DNA from: DATBLE01 sp963734065
GTDB lineage: Bacteria; Actinomycetota; Thermoleophilia; Gaiellales; Gaiellaceae
DNA: 64,000 nt
NCBI GenBank assembly: GCA_963734065.1
Contig: CAVTFN010000007.1
Coordinates: 186,001 to 250,000 of the forward strand
Direction of reading: 5' to 3'
The notes beneath the pieces were generated by a model, which was not told where the DNA came from, did no database searches, and saw nothing but the letters and a program-made list of their open reading frames with translations. The first letter of the stretch is position 1, and every line of letters begins with the position of its first letter. Below are positions 1-9,100 of the stretch, in pieces. A program made the translations under genes and the position numbers.

Positions 1-473
1 GCGCGGCTGCGTTCCTGGCGGGGGCGAAGCGCGAGCCCACCGTCGTCCTCGAGTCGTTCCGCGACAGCTTCTTCCCCTATTCGGGCGGCGACGTCAAGGA
101 GGCGTTCGAGCGGCTGAAGCCGACCGTGTCGCCGCAGCTCGTGTTCACGCATGCAGGCACGGACCTCCACCAGGATCACCGGCTCGTCTCCGAGCTGACC
201 TGGAACACCTTCCGAAACCACCTGATCCTCGAGTTCGAGATCCCGAAGTACGACGGCGACCTCGGCTCTCCGAACGTGTTCGTGCCGCTCGACGAGTCCG
301 TCGTGAACCGGAAAATCGAGCTGCTGCTGGAAGGCTTCGCCACCCAGCGGTCGCGCCACTGGTTCACCGACGACATCTTCCGCGGTCTCATGCGCATCCG
401 CGGCATGGAGGCCAACTCCCCGACCGGGTTCGCCGAGGCGTTCAGATGCCGGAAGCTGCAGCTCGCACCGTGA
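1..473 (+). CDS. PIG-L family deacetylase, 3' part only
   Basis: The gene enters from the left edge, so the N-terminus with the first metal motif (HPDD in this family) is missing. The visible ~156 residues include THAGTDLHQDHRLVSELTW; the HxDH pair is the second zinc-site motif of the LmbE/PIG-L fold. Family members are zinc N-deacetylases acting on GlcNAc-type sugars. Its end overlaps the next gene by 28 bases, and four genes to 3401 overlap in series, so they should form one operon for a modified sugar in a surface polysaccharide. The substrate cannot be read from the sequence. Confidence 0.8.
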   Translation, partial: AAAFLAGAKREPTVVLESFRDSFFPYSGGDVKEAFERLKPTVSPQLVFTHAGTDLHQDHRLVSELTWNTFRNHLILEFEIPKYDGDLGSPNVFVPLDESVVNRKIELLLEGFATQRSRHWFTDDIFRGLMRIRGMEANSPTGFAEAFRCRKLQLAP

Positions 474-1783
474 GCCGTCCCCGGGGCGCATCGGCGCCGG
501 GCGAAGCGATGGTCGAGCTGATGCGCGAGCTCTACCCGCTCTGCCGGAGCCTCACCGGCAACGGCGTCCGCGAGACGTTGCGCATCGTCGACTCGGTGCT
601 GCCCCTCGAGATCACCGAGGTCGAGAGCGGCACGCCGATCTTCGACTGGGTCGTGCCGAAGGAATGGAACATCTCGGGCGCGTGGATCGCGGACGCTGCA
701 GGTGAGCGGATCGTCGACTTCGCCGACACCAACCTCCACGTCGTCGGCTACTCCACGCCGGTGCGCGGGAGGATGCGAGGCGCCGAGCTGCTCGAGCGGC
801 TGCACACACATCCAGAGCGGCCGGACTGGATCCCGGCCCGGACCGCCTACTGGGCCGAGACCTGGGGCTTCTGCATGACCGAGGCGCAGCACGCGCGGAT
901 CCGCCCGGAGGACGAATACGACGTCTGCATCGACTCGACGCTCGAGGACGGTCACCTCACCTACGCGGAGGCCGTGATTCCCGGGCGGACCGACGAGGAG
1001 ATCCTGCTCTCCACCTACATCTGCCACCCGTCGCTCTGCAACGACAACCTCTCCGGGATCGCCGTCCTCGCCTACGCCGGCAGCGCGCTCGCCGCCCGGG
1101 ACGACCTGCGATACACCTACCGGCTGCTCTTCAGCCCCGGCACCGTCGGTCCCCTGACCTGGCTGACGCGGAACCGCGAGCGGCTCGACCGGGTCGCGCA
1201 CGGCATCGTGGTCGCGTGTGCCGGCGATCGCGGCCACGTCACCTACAAGCGCAGCCGCCGGGGCGACGCCGAGGTCGACCGGGCGGTCGCCCACGTCCTC
1301 CATCACTCGAGGCCGGACGCCGTCGTCGAGGATTTCGTGCCCTGGGGCGGTGACGAGCGGCAGTTCTGCTCGCCCGGGTTCGACCTGCCGGTCGGGGCGC
1401 TGACGCGGAGCGCCCACGGGATGTTCCCCGAGTACCACTCGTCGGCCGACGACTTCGACGTCGTCTCGGCCGAAAGCCTTGCCGACTCGCTCGACGTGCT
1501 GCTCGATACGCTCGGGGTTCTGGAACGGAACGCCGTCTACTCGAGCAGGAGCCCCTACGGCGAGCCTCAGCTCGGCCGGCGGGGCCTGTACGGCCAGATC
1601 AGCTCGGGGGTGCCCCGGGAAGGGGAGGGCTTCCACCGCGCGGTCCTCTGGGTGCTGAACCTCGCGGACGGCGACCACTCGCTGCTCGACGTCGCCGAGC
1701 GCTCCGAGCTGCCGTTCGCCACGGCCGCCGCCGCCGCCGACGCGCTGGTCGAAGCCGATCTGCTCGAGGAGGTCGCCCGATGA
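446..1783 (+). CDS. DUF4910/DUF2172 aminopeptidase-like protein
   Basis: 445 residues. The family has an M28-like zinc peptidase fold and is frequent in O-antigen and capsule clusters; its biochemical role is unsettled. Recognisable segments are the N-terminal LYPLCRSLTGNGVRETL, FDWVVPKEWNI, the probable metal-binding TYICHPSLCNDNLSG near residue 190, and FPEYHSSADD near residue 330 with another candidate His ligand. The C-terminal ~60 residues look like a small winged-helix domain. The ATG at 446 has GAGG seven bases upstream; a GTG at 470 overlapping the previous stop is the alternative. The stop overlaps the next start as ATGA. Confidence 0.75.
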   Translation: MPEAAARTVSRPRGASAPGEAMVELMRELYPLCRSLTGNGVRETLRIVDSVLPLEITEVESGTPIFDWVVPKEWNISGAWIADAAGERIVDFADTNLHVVGYSTPVRGRMRGAELLERLHTHPERPDWIPARTAYWAETWGFCMTEAQHARIRPEDEYDVCIDSTLEDGHLTYAEAVIPGRTDEEILLSTYICHPSLCNDNLSGIAVLAYAGSALAARDDLRYTYRLLFSPGTVGPLTWLTRNRERLDRVAHGIVVACAGDRGHVTYKRSRRGDAEVDRAVAHVLHHSRPDAVVEDFVPWGGDERQFCSPGFDLPVGALTRSAHGMFPEYHSSADDFDVVSAESLADSLDVLLDTLGVLERNAVYSSRSPYGEPQLGRRGLYGQISSGVPREGEGFHRAVLWVLNLADGDHSLLDVAERSELPFATAAAAADALVEADLLEEVAR

Positions 1784-2817
1784 GGGTGCTGGTCACGGGC
1801 CACCACGGCTACATCGGCTCGATCGTCGGCCCGATGCTGCACGAGGCGGGCCACGACGTCGTCGGTCTCGACACGTTCTTCTACCGCGACTGCGACTTCG
1901 GCGAGGTCGAGTTCCCCTTCGAGGAGCGCCAGGCGGACATCCGCGACGTCACCGCCGCCGACCTCGAGGGCTTCGACGCAGTCGTCCATCTCGCCGCGCT
2001 CTCCAACGACCCGCTCGGCGACCTGGACGAGGACCTCACCTACGACATCAACCTGCGCGGCACGCTGCACCTCGCCGAGCGGGCCAGGGAGGCCGGCGTC
2101 GAGCGCTTCGTGTTCGCGTCGTCGTGCAGCATGTACGGCGCGGCCTCGGGCGACGACCTGCTCGACGAGCGCGCTCCCCTGCGGCCGTTGACGCCGTACG
2201 CGGAGTCGAAGGTGAAGGCCGAGGCCGGCCTGTCCGCCCTGGCCGGCGACACGTTCTCGCCGGTCTCGCTGCGGAACGCGACCGCCTACGGTGTCTCCGC
2301 GCGCCTCCGGCTGGACGTCGTCCTGAACAACCTGGCCGGCTGGGCGTTCACGACCGGCAGGATCAAGCTGCTCTCCGACGGCAGCGCCTGGCGGCCGATC
2401 GTCCACGTCCAGGACATCGGGCGGGCGACGCTCGGCGCCCTCGACGCGCCGCGCGAGCTGGTGCACGACGTCGCGTTCAACGTCGGCGCCGGTGCAGAGA
2501 ACTACCGCGTGCGCGAGCTGGCCGAGTTCGTCCACGAAGCGCTTCCCGACAGCGAGGTCGAGATCGCCGGAGCCTCGTACGCCGATCCGCGGAGCTATCG
2601 CGTCGACTTCGGCCGCTTCCAGGAGCTCCTCCCCGACCACACGCCCACCTGGACGGCGCGCAAGGGCGCCGGGGAGCTGGTCGAGGCGTACGGCGAGGTC
2701 GGCCTCTCGCCGGAGGAGTTCGAGGGCTACCGCTACACCCGCCTGAAGCAGATCCGCCGCCTGCTCGACGGGGGGCTGCTCGACGGCGGGCTGCGCTGGA
2801 CGCGGGCCGGCAGGTGA
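1780..2817 (+). CDS. NAD-dependent sugar epimerase/dehydratase (extended SDR)
   Basis: 345 residues, the usual length for extended short-chain dehydrogenases acting on nucleotide sugars. The Rossmann motif is at the very N-terminus (TGHHGYIGSIV), the active-site Ser lies in FASSCSMYGA and the catalytic YxxxK is YAESK. The start overlaps the DUF4910 stop (ATGA) and the stop overlaps the next start (GTGA). With the RmlC-like neighbour it probably makes a modified nucleotide-sugar for the polysaccharide built by this region. The exact reaction (4-epimerase, dehydratase or reductase) is not determined. Confidence 0.85.
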   Translation: MRVLVTGHHGYIGSIVGPMLHEAGHDVVGLDTFFYRDCDFGEVEFPFEERQADIRDVTAADLEGFDAVVHLAALSNDPLGDLDEDLTYDINLRGTLHLAERAREAGVERFVFASSCSMYGAASGDDLLDERAPLRPLTPYAESKVKAEAGLSALAGDTFSPVSLRNATAYGVSARLRLDVVLNNLAGWAFTTGRIKLLSDGSAWRPIVHVQDIGRATLGALDAPRELVHDVAFNVGAGAENYRVRELAEFVHEALPDSEVEIAGASYADPRSYRVDFGRFQELLPDHTPTWTARKGAGELVEAYGEVGLSPEEFEGYRYTRLKQIRRLLDGGLLDGGLRWTRAGR

Positions 2818-3401
2818 TCGTCGCCGAGACGCGGCTGGCCGGCGCGTACACGATCGACCTCGAGCCGATCGAGGACGAGCGCGGATTCTTCGCCCGCCAG
2901 TGGTGCGAGCAGGAGCTCGCGGACGCAGGTCTGACGACCGCGGTCTCGCAGGCGAGCGTCGCCTACAACCACCTGGCCGGGACGCTGCGCGGCATGCACT
3001 GGCAGGTCGCCCCCCATGCCGAGGTCAAGCTCGTGCGCTGCGTACGCGGAGCGGTCCACGACGTGATCGTCGACCTGCGCCCCGTGTCGAGCACGTTCGC
3101 CGAATGGATCGCCGTCGAGCTGACGGAGGACAACCGCCGTACGCTGTACGTGCCCGAAGGCTTCGCCCACGGGTACCTCACGCTCGAGGACGGCAGCGAG
3201 GTCTGGTACCAGATGTCCGCCCCCTACGCCCCCGACGCGGCGCGAGGGTTTCGCTACGACGACCCACGTTTCGGCATCTCGTGGCCTCCGGCGGGGGAGC
3301 TCGTGGTGTCGGACCGCGACCTCGCCTGGCCGCCGTTCACCGAGGCGGCTCTTGCTCCGTTGGTGCCGGTGACCGGTGGCCTGACTGCGGCCGACGTGTG
3401 A
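2814..3401 (+). CDS. dTDP-4-dehydrorhamnose 3,5-epimerase-like protein (RmlC family)
   Basis: 195 residues with the RmlC cupin pattern: EDERGFFARQW near the N-terminus, NHLAGTLRGMHWQ with the conserved His of the active site, VRCVRGAVHDVIVDLR, and PEGFAHGYLTLED. RmlC enzymes epimerise C3/C5 of dTDP-4-keto-6-deoxyglucose. Because the neighbouring SDR is not a clear RmlD, the substrate may be another 4-keto sugar. GTG at 2814 is chosen because it overlaps the previous stop in a GTGA junction and removes a long improbable extension. Its last 65 bases overlap, antisense, the end of the converging glycosyltransferase gene. Confidence 0.85.
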   Translation: MIVAETRLAGAYTIDLEPIEDERGFFARQWCEQELADAGLTTAVSQASVAYNHLAGTLRGMHWQVAPHAEVKLVRCVRGAVHDVIVDLRPVSSTFAEWIAVELTEDNRRTLYVPEGFAHGYLTLEDGSEVWYQMSAPYAPDAARGFRYDDPRFGISWPPAGELVVSDRDLAWPPFTEAALAPLVPVTGGLTAADV

Positions 3402-4323
3402 CCAGCGCGCGCGTCCGGTAACCGCCGTACGCGGAGAGATCCCGGACCGACCAGAACCGCCGGCTTGCGAGGTGGCGCGCCTGGCTGCGAACCGCCTGCC
3501 GAAGCGCAGCGCTCCGGAGGCGGACGACCGTGGCGCGTTCCTCGCCGGTCAACGACGGCTCCGCCGCCAGCGATTCGAGCAGCCAGAGACGGTCGAGCCA
3601 ATCGCGTCCCAGGCGGGCGTTGGTCGCCGTGACGGACTGGGCGTGATGCCTGTAGGCGGAGAGCGGGTGAGACAGGTACCCGACGTCGTAGAAGAGCATG
3701 ATCCTCAGCCAGAGATCGAGGTCGGCGATCTGACGCAGACGAGAGTCGAACAGGCCGACCTGGTCGAGGCACGCGCGAGATGCCATCACGGCGCTGGGCT
3801 CGCCGACCCAGTTCGACTCGATGCCGGAAGCGAGGATCTCCCGAAACAGGGCTCTGCCGTCGTTGCGCTCCTCGAGCCCGGCGAAGTGATCGCTCAGACG
3901 TTCGTGCTCCTGACGCCAGGCAACGTTCTCCTCGTCCTCCGGGTCGTCCAGCAGGATCTCCCTCGGAGCGAAGACCAGTCCGATGCGCTCGTCGTCGAGC
4001 GCCATCGCCAGCATCTCCTCGAGACACGTGGGCATCAGGAGGTCGTCTGCGTGCAGGAACTTGACGAAGCTTCCCCGCGACAGGGAAACCGACCGGTTGT
4101 GGTTGTCCACCGGGGGGATCAGCTCCGAGGTGGTCTCGAGCCGGATTCGCGGGTCGTCGTACGAACGCACGATCGCGGCCGTGTCGTCGGTCGAGGCGTT
4201 GTCGGACACGACCAGCTCGAGCTCCCCGTACGTCTGCGCGAGGACGGAGTCGACCGCCTCGCCGATCCAGCTGGCAGCGTTGAACGCCGGCATGCAGACC
4301 GACACGAGCGGTTGGCGGGACAC
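3337..4323 (-). CDS. Family 2 glycosyltransferase
   Basis: 328 residues starting from a GTG that shares one base with the stop of the upstream GMC gene (TAGTG). The N-terminus is classic GT-A: VSVCMPAFNAASWIGEAVDS, VVSDNASTDDT, then FVKFLHADDLLMP with the DxD-like metal motif near residue 90. It should add a sugar from an NDP donor to a lipid-linked polysaccharide intermediate at the inner membrane. It is translationally coupled to the GMC oxidoreductase. The C-terminus is antisense to the 3' end of the RmlC-like gene. Confidence 0.88.
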   Translation of the reverse strand: MSRQPLVSVCMPAFNAASWIGEAVDSVLAQTYGELELVVSDNASTDDTAAIVRSYDDPRIRLETTSELIPPVDNHNRSVSLSRGSFVKFLHADDLLMPTCLEEMLAMALDDERIGLVFAPREILLDDPEDEENVAWRQEHERLSDHFAGLEERNDGRALFREILASGIESNWVGEPSAVMASRACLDQVGLFDSRLRQIADLDLWLRIMLFYDVGYLSHPLSAYRHHAQSVTATNARLGRDWLDRLWLLESLAAEPSLTGEERATVVRLRSAALRQAVRSQARHLASRRFWSVRDLSAYGGYRTRALVTRRPQSGHRSPAPTEQEPPR

Positions 4324-6017
4324 TAGGAGTCGACCGGTTGTTCGGGAAGCGAGCGGGCGGTGCTCCTGATCCGCTCCGCGAGTCGGATGGTCAGCGCTAT
4401 GGCAGTGAGTGTCGGGTTGATGTAGCCGCCGGTCGGAAAGGTCGAGGTGCCGGCGACGAAGAGGTTGCTCATCCCGTGGACGGCACCGTGCTCGTCCAGG
4501 ACGCCCTGCCTCTCGTCGACGTGCATCCTGGTCGTCCCGAGATGGTGATGGGCTGTGGGAAAGACCTCGGGGTCCTCCGGGCTGCTCAATCGCCCGATGC
4601 CGGCTCGCGCGAAGGCCTTGCCCAGGATCTCCTGAGTTCGCCGCATGCTGTCGCGCTCCCGCTCGGTGACGAACCAGTGCAGCCGTGGAAGCGGCTGCCC
4701 GAACTCGTCCCTGGTCGACGAGAGAGTGATCCGGCGGTCGGGCTCGGGGGCGAGCTCGATCACCTGGAAGACGCCGAACGCCTTGTAGCGGAGATGCGCT
4801 GCCGGGAGGCGCGACCAGCCCGAGATGTGGCCGACGCCGAGCGTGTTCAGGAGACGCGTGGTCGGCCACACACGGCTGACCGGCTCCAGTGCCGGGGCTT
4901 TCTCGATCGCCAGCCGCGCCGCGGACGTGGCCACGGCGTCGAGCCCCAGGCCGAGCCGGCGGACGTTCTCCAGCGCATCGTCCGGCATGCTCTTCGAGCC
5001 AAGAGCGCAGGCGAACGCGCCCGCCGACTCCAGGGCCTGCATCTGCCGGACGATCTCGGGCGCGATGATCGACCCGCTGTTGAGGAGGCCTTCGCTCAGC
5101 AGTGTCGCGTCCGTGAGCCCCAATGCTCCCTGGGCCAGGTCGCCGTTCCGGACGAGCGTGTCGTAGAACGCCAACCGCCTGGCCGTCTCCCTGTTCGCGA
5201 GCGCGAGGCGGTAGCCCGCGGTCGGGTGATCCGTGAAGAACCGACCGAGGAGATCGTGCCGGTTGCCGAGCCCCTCCGGCTCCCGACCCTTCGACAGGAG
5301 GAGAAGCCGGGGATTCTCGATTCCTCCGGCGGCGAGCACATAGATCCTGGCCCGGACACCGAACGTCGTGCCCGGTGAAGACGCCGCGTCGATCGTCGTC
5401 GCGCGACCCGAATCGTCCGACTGGATCTCGAGCGCCCGCGCGCCAAGGCAGACCGTGATGTGCGGCGCAGCCCGGGCCCAGGCCGCGTAGTCCTCCGTGA
5501 AGGCGGAACGGGGCCCATAGCGGACGACCCTGGTCTCGATTTCGTCTCCCAGGTCGAGCGGAGCCGCGCCGCGGCTGACATGCCAACGCCTCGGATCGTC
5601 CTCGAAGGGGCCGAGGCCGCAGGCCGCTGCCGCGCGCTCGTAGTAAGGGGCGAGGTGGGCCAGATCGAATGGCCAGCCGCTGTACGGCACGTGTTCGCGC
5701 CGCTCGAAGTCGCTCGCCTGCAGCAGGCCGTAGCGCGCGCCCCACTCGTCCCGTCCGATCTCGCTGTTCCAGATCGATGCGGTTCCCCCCTGCCCACGGG
5801 CCCGGCCCTCCTCGAGCGGCTCGAACGGCTCGCCCGTCGTCTCGCCGAGAAGCGCGCTCTGGGTCGCGTCCTCGTCCGATCCGCTTTCGAGCACGCAGAT
5901 CGAGAAGCCCTCGCCGAGCTCCCGTGCGAGCACGAGGCCGACGGGGCCGCCTCCGACGATGCAGACGTCGGCTTCGACGACGTGGCCGTCCGGAAAAGTC
6001 CTTGCATCGGCGAGCAT
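4323..6017 (-). CDS. GMC-family FAD-dependent oxidoreductase
   Basis: 564 residues. The FAD dinucleotide motif is near residue 20 (VCIVGGGPVGLVLARELG). The GMC C-terminal domain is clear: HHLGTTRMHVDERQGVLDEH, then NLFVAGTSTFPTGGYINPTL, where HH and N are the usual catalytic His/Asn pair. GMC enzymes oxidise alcohols or sugars. Being coupled to a glycosyltransferase suggests oxidation of a sugar residue of the polysaccharide, but the substrate is unknown. GGGGAG lies a few bases before the ATG. The start codon lies inside one arm of an inverted repeat (6008-6047). Confidence 0.88.
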   Translation of the reverse strand: MLADARTFPDGHVVEADVCIVGGGPVGLVLARELGEGFSICVLESGSDEDATQSALLGETTGEPFEPLEEGRARGQGGTASIWNSEIGRDEWGARYGLLQASDFERREHVPYSGWPFDLAHLAPYYERAAAACGLGPFEDDPRRWHVSRGAAPLDLGDEIETRVVRYGPRSAFTEDYAAWARAAPHITVCLGARALEIQSDDSGRATTIDAASSPGTTFGVRARIYVLAAGGIENPRLLLLSKGREPEGLGNRHDLLGRFFTDHPTAGYRLALANRETARRLAFYDTLVRNGDLAQGALGLTDATLLSEGLLNSGSIIAPEIVRQMQALESAGAFACALGSKSMPDDALENVRRLGLGLDAVATSAARLAIEKAPALEPVSRVWPTTRLLNTLGVGHISGWSRLPAAHLRYKAFGVFQVIELAPEPDRRITLSSTRDEFGQPLPRLHWFVTERERDSMRRTQEILGKAFARAGIGRLSSPEDPEVFPTAHHHLGTTRMHVDERQGVLDEHGAVHGMSNLFVAGTSTFPTGGYINPTLTAIALTIRLAERIRSTARSLPEQPVDS

Positions 6018-6047
6018 CAGCGCTCCCCAGTTGGCAAATGCTCGCCG
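6008..6047. promoter_or_regulatory. Perfect 10-bp inverted repeat in a divergent promoter region
   Basis: CGGCGAGCAT (6008-6017) and ATGCTCGCCG (6038-6047) are exact reverse complements separated by 20 bases. The left arm covers the ATG of the GMC gene and the right arm lies in the spacer of the rightward promoter. This layout suits an operator controlling both divergent genes. A regulator is not encoded nearby. Confidence 0.4.
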
Positions 6048-6060
6048 GACGAGTTAAATA
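6031..6060 (+). promoter_or_regulatory. Promoter of the secreted sugar dehydrogenase
   Basis: TTGGCA (6031-6036) is followed after 17-18 bases by TTAAAT/TAAATA (6054-6060), a good sigma-70-like pair in otherwise GC-rich DNA. The mRNA leader would be about 45 bases. Purine-rich GGGGAGAGAGAG lies in it, but there is no close Shine-Dalgarno before the ATG at 6111. Confidence 0.5.
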
Positions 6061-6110
6061 CGAGTGGGCGGGGGAACGACGTGGGGAGAGAGAGAGTCCG
6101 GGCGAGAGCC

Positions 6111-9100
6111 ATGAGACGTTTGATCATAGGCGTGGCCCTCGTCGCGTGGGTCGGAGTCTTCTCGCTGCTGAATACCGGAGCGGCGCAGGCTGCAACGCTT
6201 CCGACGGGCTTCCAGGACTCGGTCGTCTTCAGCGGCATCGGGGCCGCCACCGCGGTCCGGTTCTCATCCGACGGTCGGGTGTTCGTCGCGTCCAAGGACG
6301 GCCTCCTCAGGGAGTTCGACAGCCTCACCGATTCGACTCCCACGACCGTCCTTGACCTCCGCAACGAGGTCGACAACTACTGGGACCGGGGCCTGCTCGG
6401 GCTGGCGCTCGACCCGAACTTCCCCTCCACCCCCTACATCTACGTGCTCGAGTCGTACGACGCTGCGATCGGGCAGACCGCGCCGAAGTGGAACGACGGG
6501 TGCCCCACGCCGCCCGGACCGAACACCGACGGCTGCCCGATCAGCGGGCGCCTGATGCGGCTGACGCTGTCGGGGAACACGGTCACCGCGACGAAGATCC
6601 TGATCCAGGACCAGTGGTGCCAGCAGTACCCGAGCCACTCGATCGGCGACCTCTACTTCGGCTCCGACGGCGCGCTCTACGTCAGCGGCGGCGACGGCGC
6701 CAGCTTCACCTTCGCCGACTACGGGCAGGGTGGGGGCGGCGCCGGCAGCCCGACGCCCAAGAACCCCTGTGGCGACCCGCCGGGCGGCGTCGGCGGGACG
6801 ATGACGCCTCCGACCGCCGAGGGCGGAGCGCTGCGCGCGCAGAGCTTCCGGCGCCCGGCCGGCCAGCCGGTGCTGCTCAACGGCGCCGTCCTGCGCGTCG
6901 ACCCGGCCACCGGCGACGCGATGCCCGACAACCCGGCGGCCGGCAGCAGCGACCCGAACGCCCGGCGGATCGTCGCCTACGGGCTCCGCAACCCCTTCCG
7001 CTTCACGATCAGGCCGCTGTCCAACGACCTGTGGATCGGCGACGTCGGCTGGGACACCTGGGAGGAGATCAACCGGCAGCCTTCGCCCACTTCGTCGGTG
7101 CTCAACTTCGGCTGGCCGTGCTACGAGGGCAACGCAGCGCAGCCCGGCTACCAGAGCGCCGGGCTGACCCTGTGCTCGTCGCTCTACAGCGCCGGCACCG
7201 CCACGCCGCCACTGCTGACCTACAACCACAGCGCGCACGTGGTCGCGAACGACAACTGCCCCACCGGCAGCTCGTCGATCACCGGACTGGCCTTCTACAC
7301 CGGCGCGAGCAACTACCCGGCCTCCTACAACGGTGGCCTGTTCTTCGGCGACTACTCGAGGAACTGCATCTGGTTCATGCCGATCGGCTCGAACGGACTG
7401 CCCAATCCGGCGCTCGTCCAGCCCTTCGAGTCGAACGCATCCGGCCCGGTCGACCTCGAGATCGGGCCGAACGGCGACCTCTTCTACGCGGACCTGAACA
7501 CCGGGACCATCCACGAGATCACGTACGCGGGCGCTGCCAACCATCCGCCGACGGCGGTTGCGACGGCGACGCCGACGAGCGGGAACGCGCCCTTGACCGT
7601 CAACTTCGACGGGTCGGGCTCCTCCGATCCGGATGCGGGGGACACGATCTCGTACTCGTGGGACCTGAACGGGGACGGCACCTTCGGCGACGCGACGGTG
7701 GCGAAGCCGTCGTTCACGTACTCGTCCGCCGGCACGTACAGCGCGGTGCTGCGGGTGACGGACAACCACGGCTCGGCGACGACGAGCTCGCCGGTCACGA
7801 TCAGCGTGCTCTCGGGTGGCACCTCGACCTTCGGGACGACCAACCCCGGCGCGTCGACCGACACCGCGTCGTCGGATCTGAAGGAGGTATCGAAGTTCAC
7901 CGCGCCCGCTGCTGTGAGCGTGTTCAAGCTCACCGGCTACCTCTCGGGTCTCGGGGCGGGATCGGGGTCGCAGCCGGTGCGGGCCGTGATCTACGCAGAC
8001 TCGGGCGGTAGCCCCGGTGCCCTCCTGGGCGTGTCCAACGCGGTCACGATCACGGCGGGCAGCGCCTGGAGCTGGGTCGACTTCACCTTCCCGACGTCGG
8101 TCTCGGTGCCGGCGGGGACGGTGTGGATGGGCTACATCGCCGGAACCACGTCCGATCTGACCCAGCTGCGCTACGACACGGCCGCGAACGACATGCGCTT
8201 CAACCTGAATGCAGGCGGCTACGGATCCGGTCCGACCAACCCGTTCGGAACGCCGAACCTCAGCAACAAGCACTACTCCCTCTACGCGACGTACTCCACG
8301 GCGGGCGGCGGGAACAACCCGCCGACGGCAGTGGCGACCGCGACGCCGACGAGCGGGAACGCGCCGTTGGCGGTCAGCTTCGACGGGTCGGGCTCCTCCG
8401 ATCCGGATGCGGGGGACACGATCTCGTACTCGTGGGATCTGAACGGGGACGGCAGCTTCGGCGACTCGACGGTGGCGAAGCCGTCGTTCACCTACACGAA
8501 TCCCGGCACGTTTAACGCGGTTCTGCGGGTCACCGACAACCACGGCGCTTCGACCACCAGCTCCCCGGTCTCGATCACCGTGACGTCGGGCGGGCTCTCG
8601 ACCTTCGGCACGACCACGCCGGGCCTCTCGACCGACACCGCCTCCGCAGGTCTGAAGGAGGTGTCGAAGTACACGGCGCCCTCCTCGGGCAGCGTGACGA
8701 AGCTGACCGGCTACGTCTCCGGTGTCGGCGCCGGGTCAGGCTCGCAGCCGGTCCGCGCCGTGATGTACGCCGACTCCGGCGGTGTCCCTGGCGCGCTGCT
8801 GGGCGTGTCGAACGCGGTCACGATCACTGCCGGTCGTTCCTGGGGCTGGGTCGACTTCACCTTCCCGACGGCGGTGTCCGTGTCGGCCGGAACGGTCTGG
8901 ATGGGCTACATCGCGGGGACGACATCCGACCTGACGCAGCTTCGCTACGACACCGCGCTCGGCGACCTGCGCTGGAACACGAACACGGGTGGATACGCGG
9001 CGGGGCCGACCAACCCGTTCGGGGCGGGGAACGTCAGCAACATCCACTACTCGCTGTACGCCACCTATACGCCGGGCAACACGCCGCCGGTGCCGACGAT

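Noticed and set aside
5460..6110. Upstream extension of the sugar dehydrogenase reading frame by ~217 codons
   Set aside because: It lies antisense to the GMC oxidoreductase and puts the clear signal peptide in the middle of a protein; a promoter and ATG at 6111 explain the gene better.
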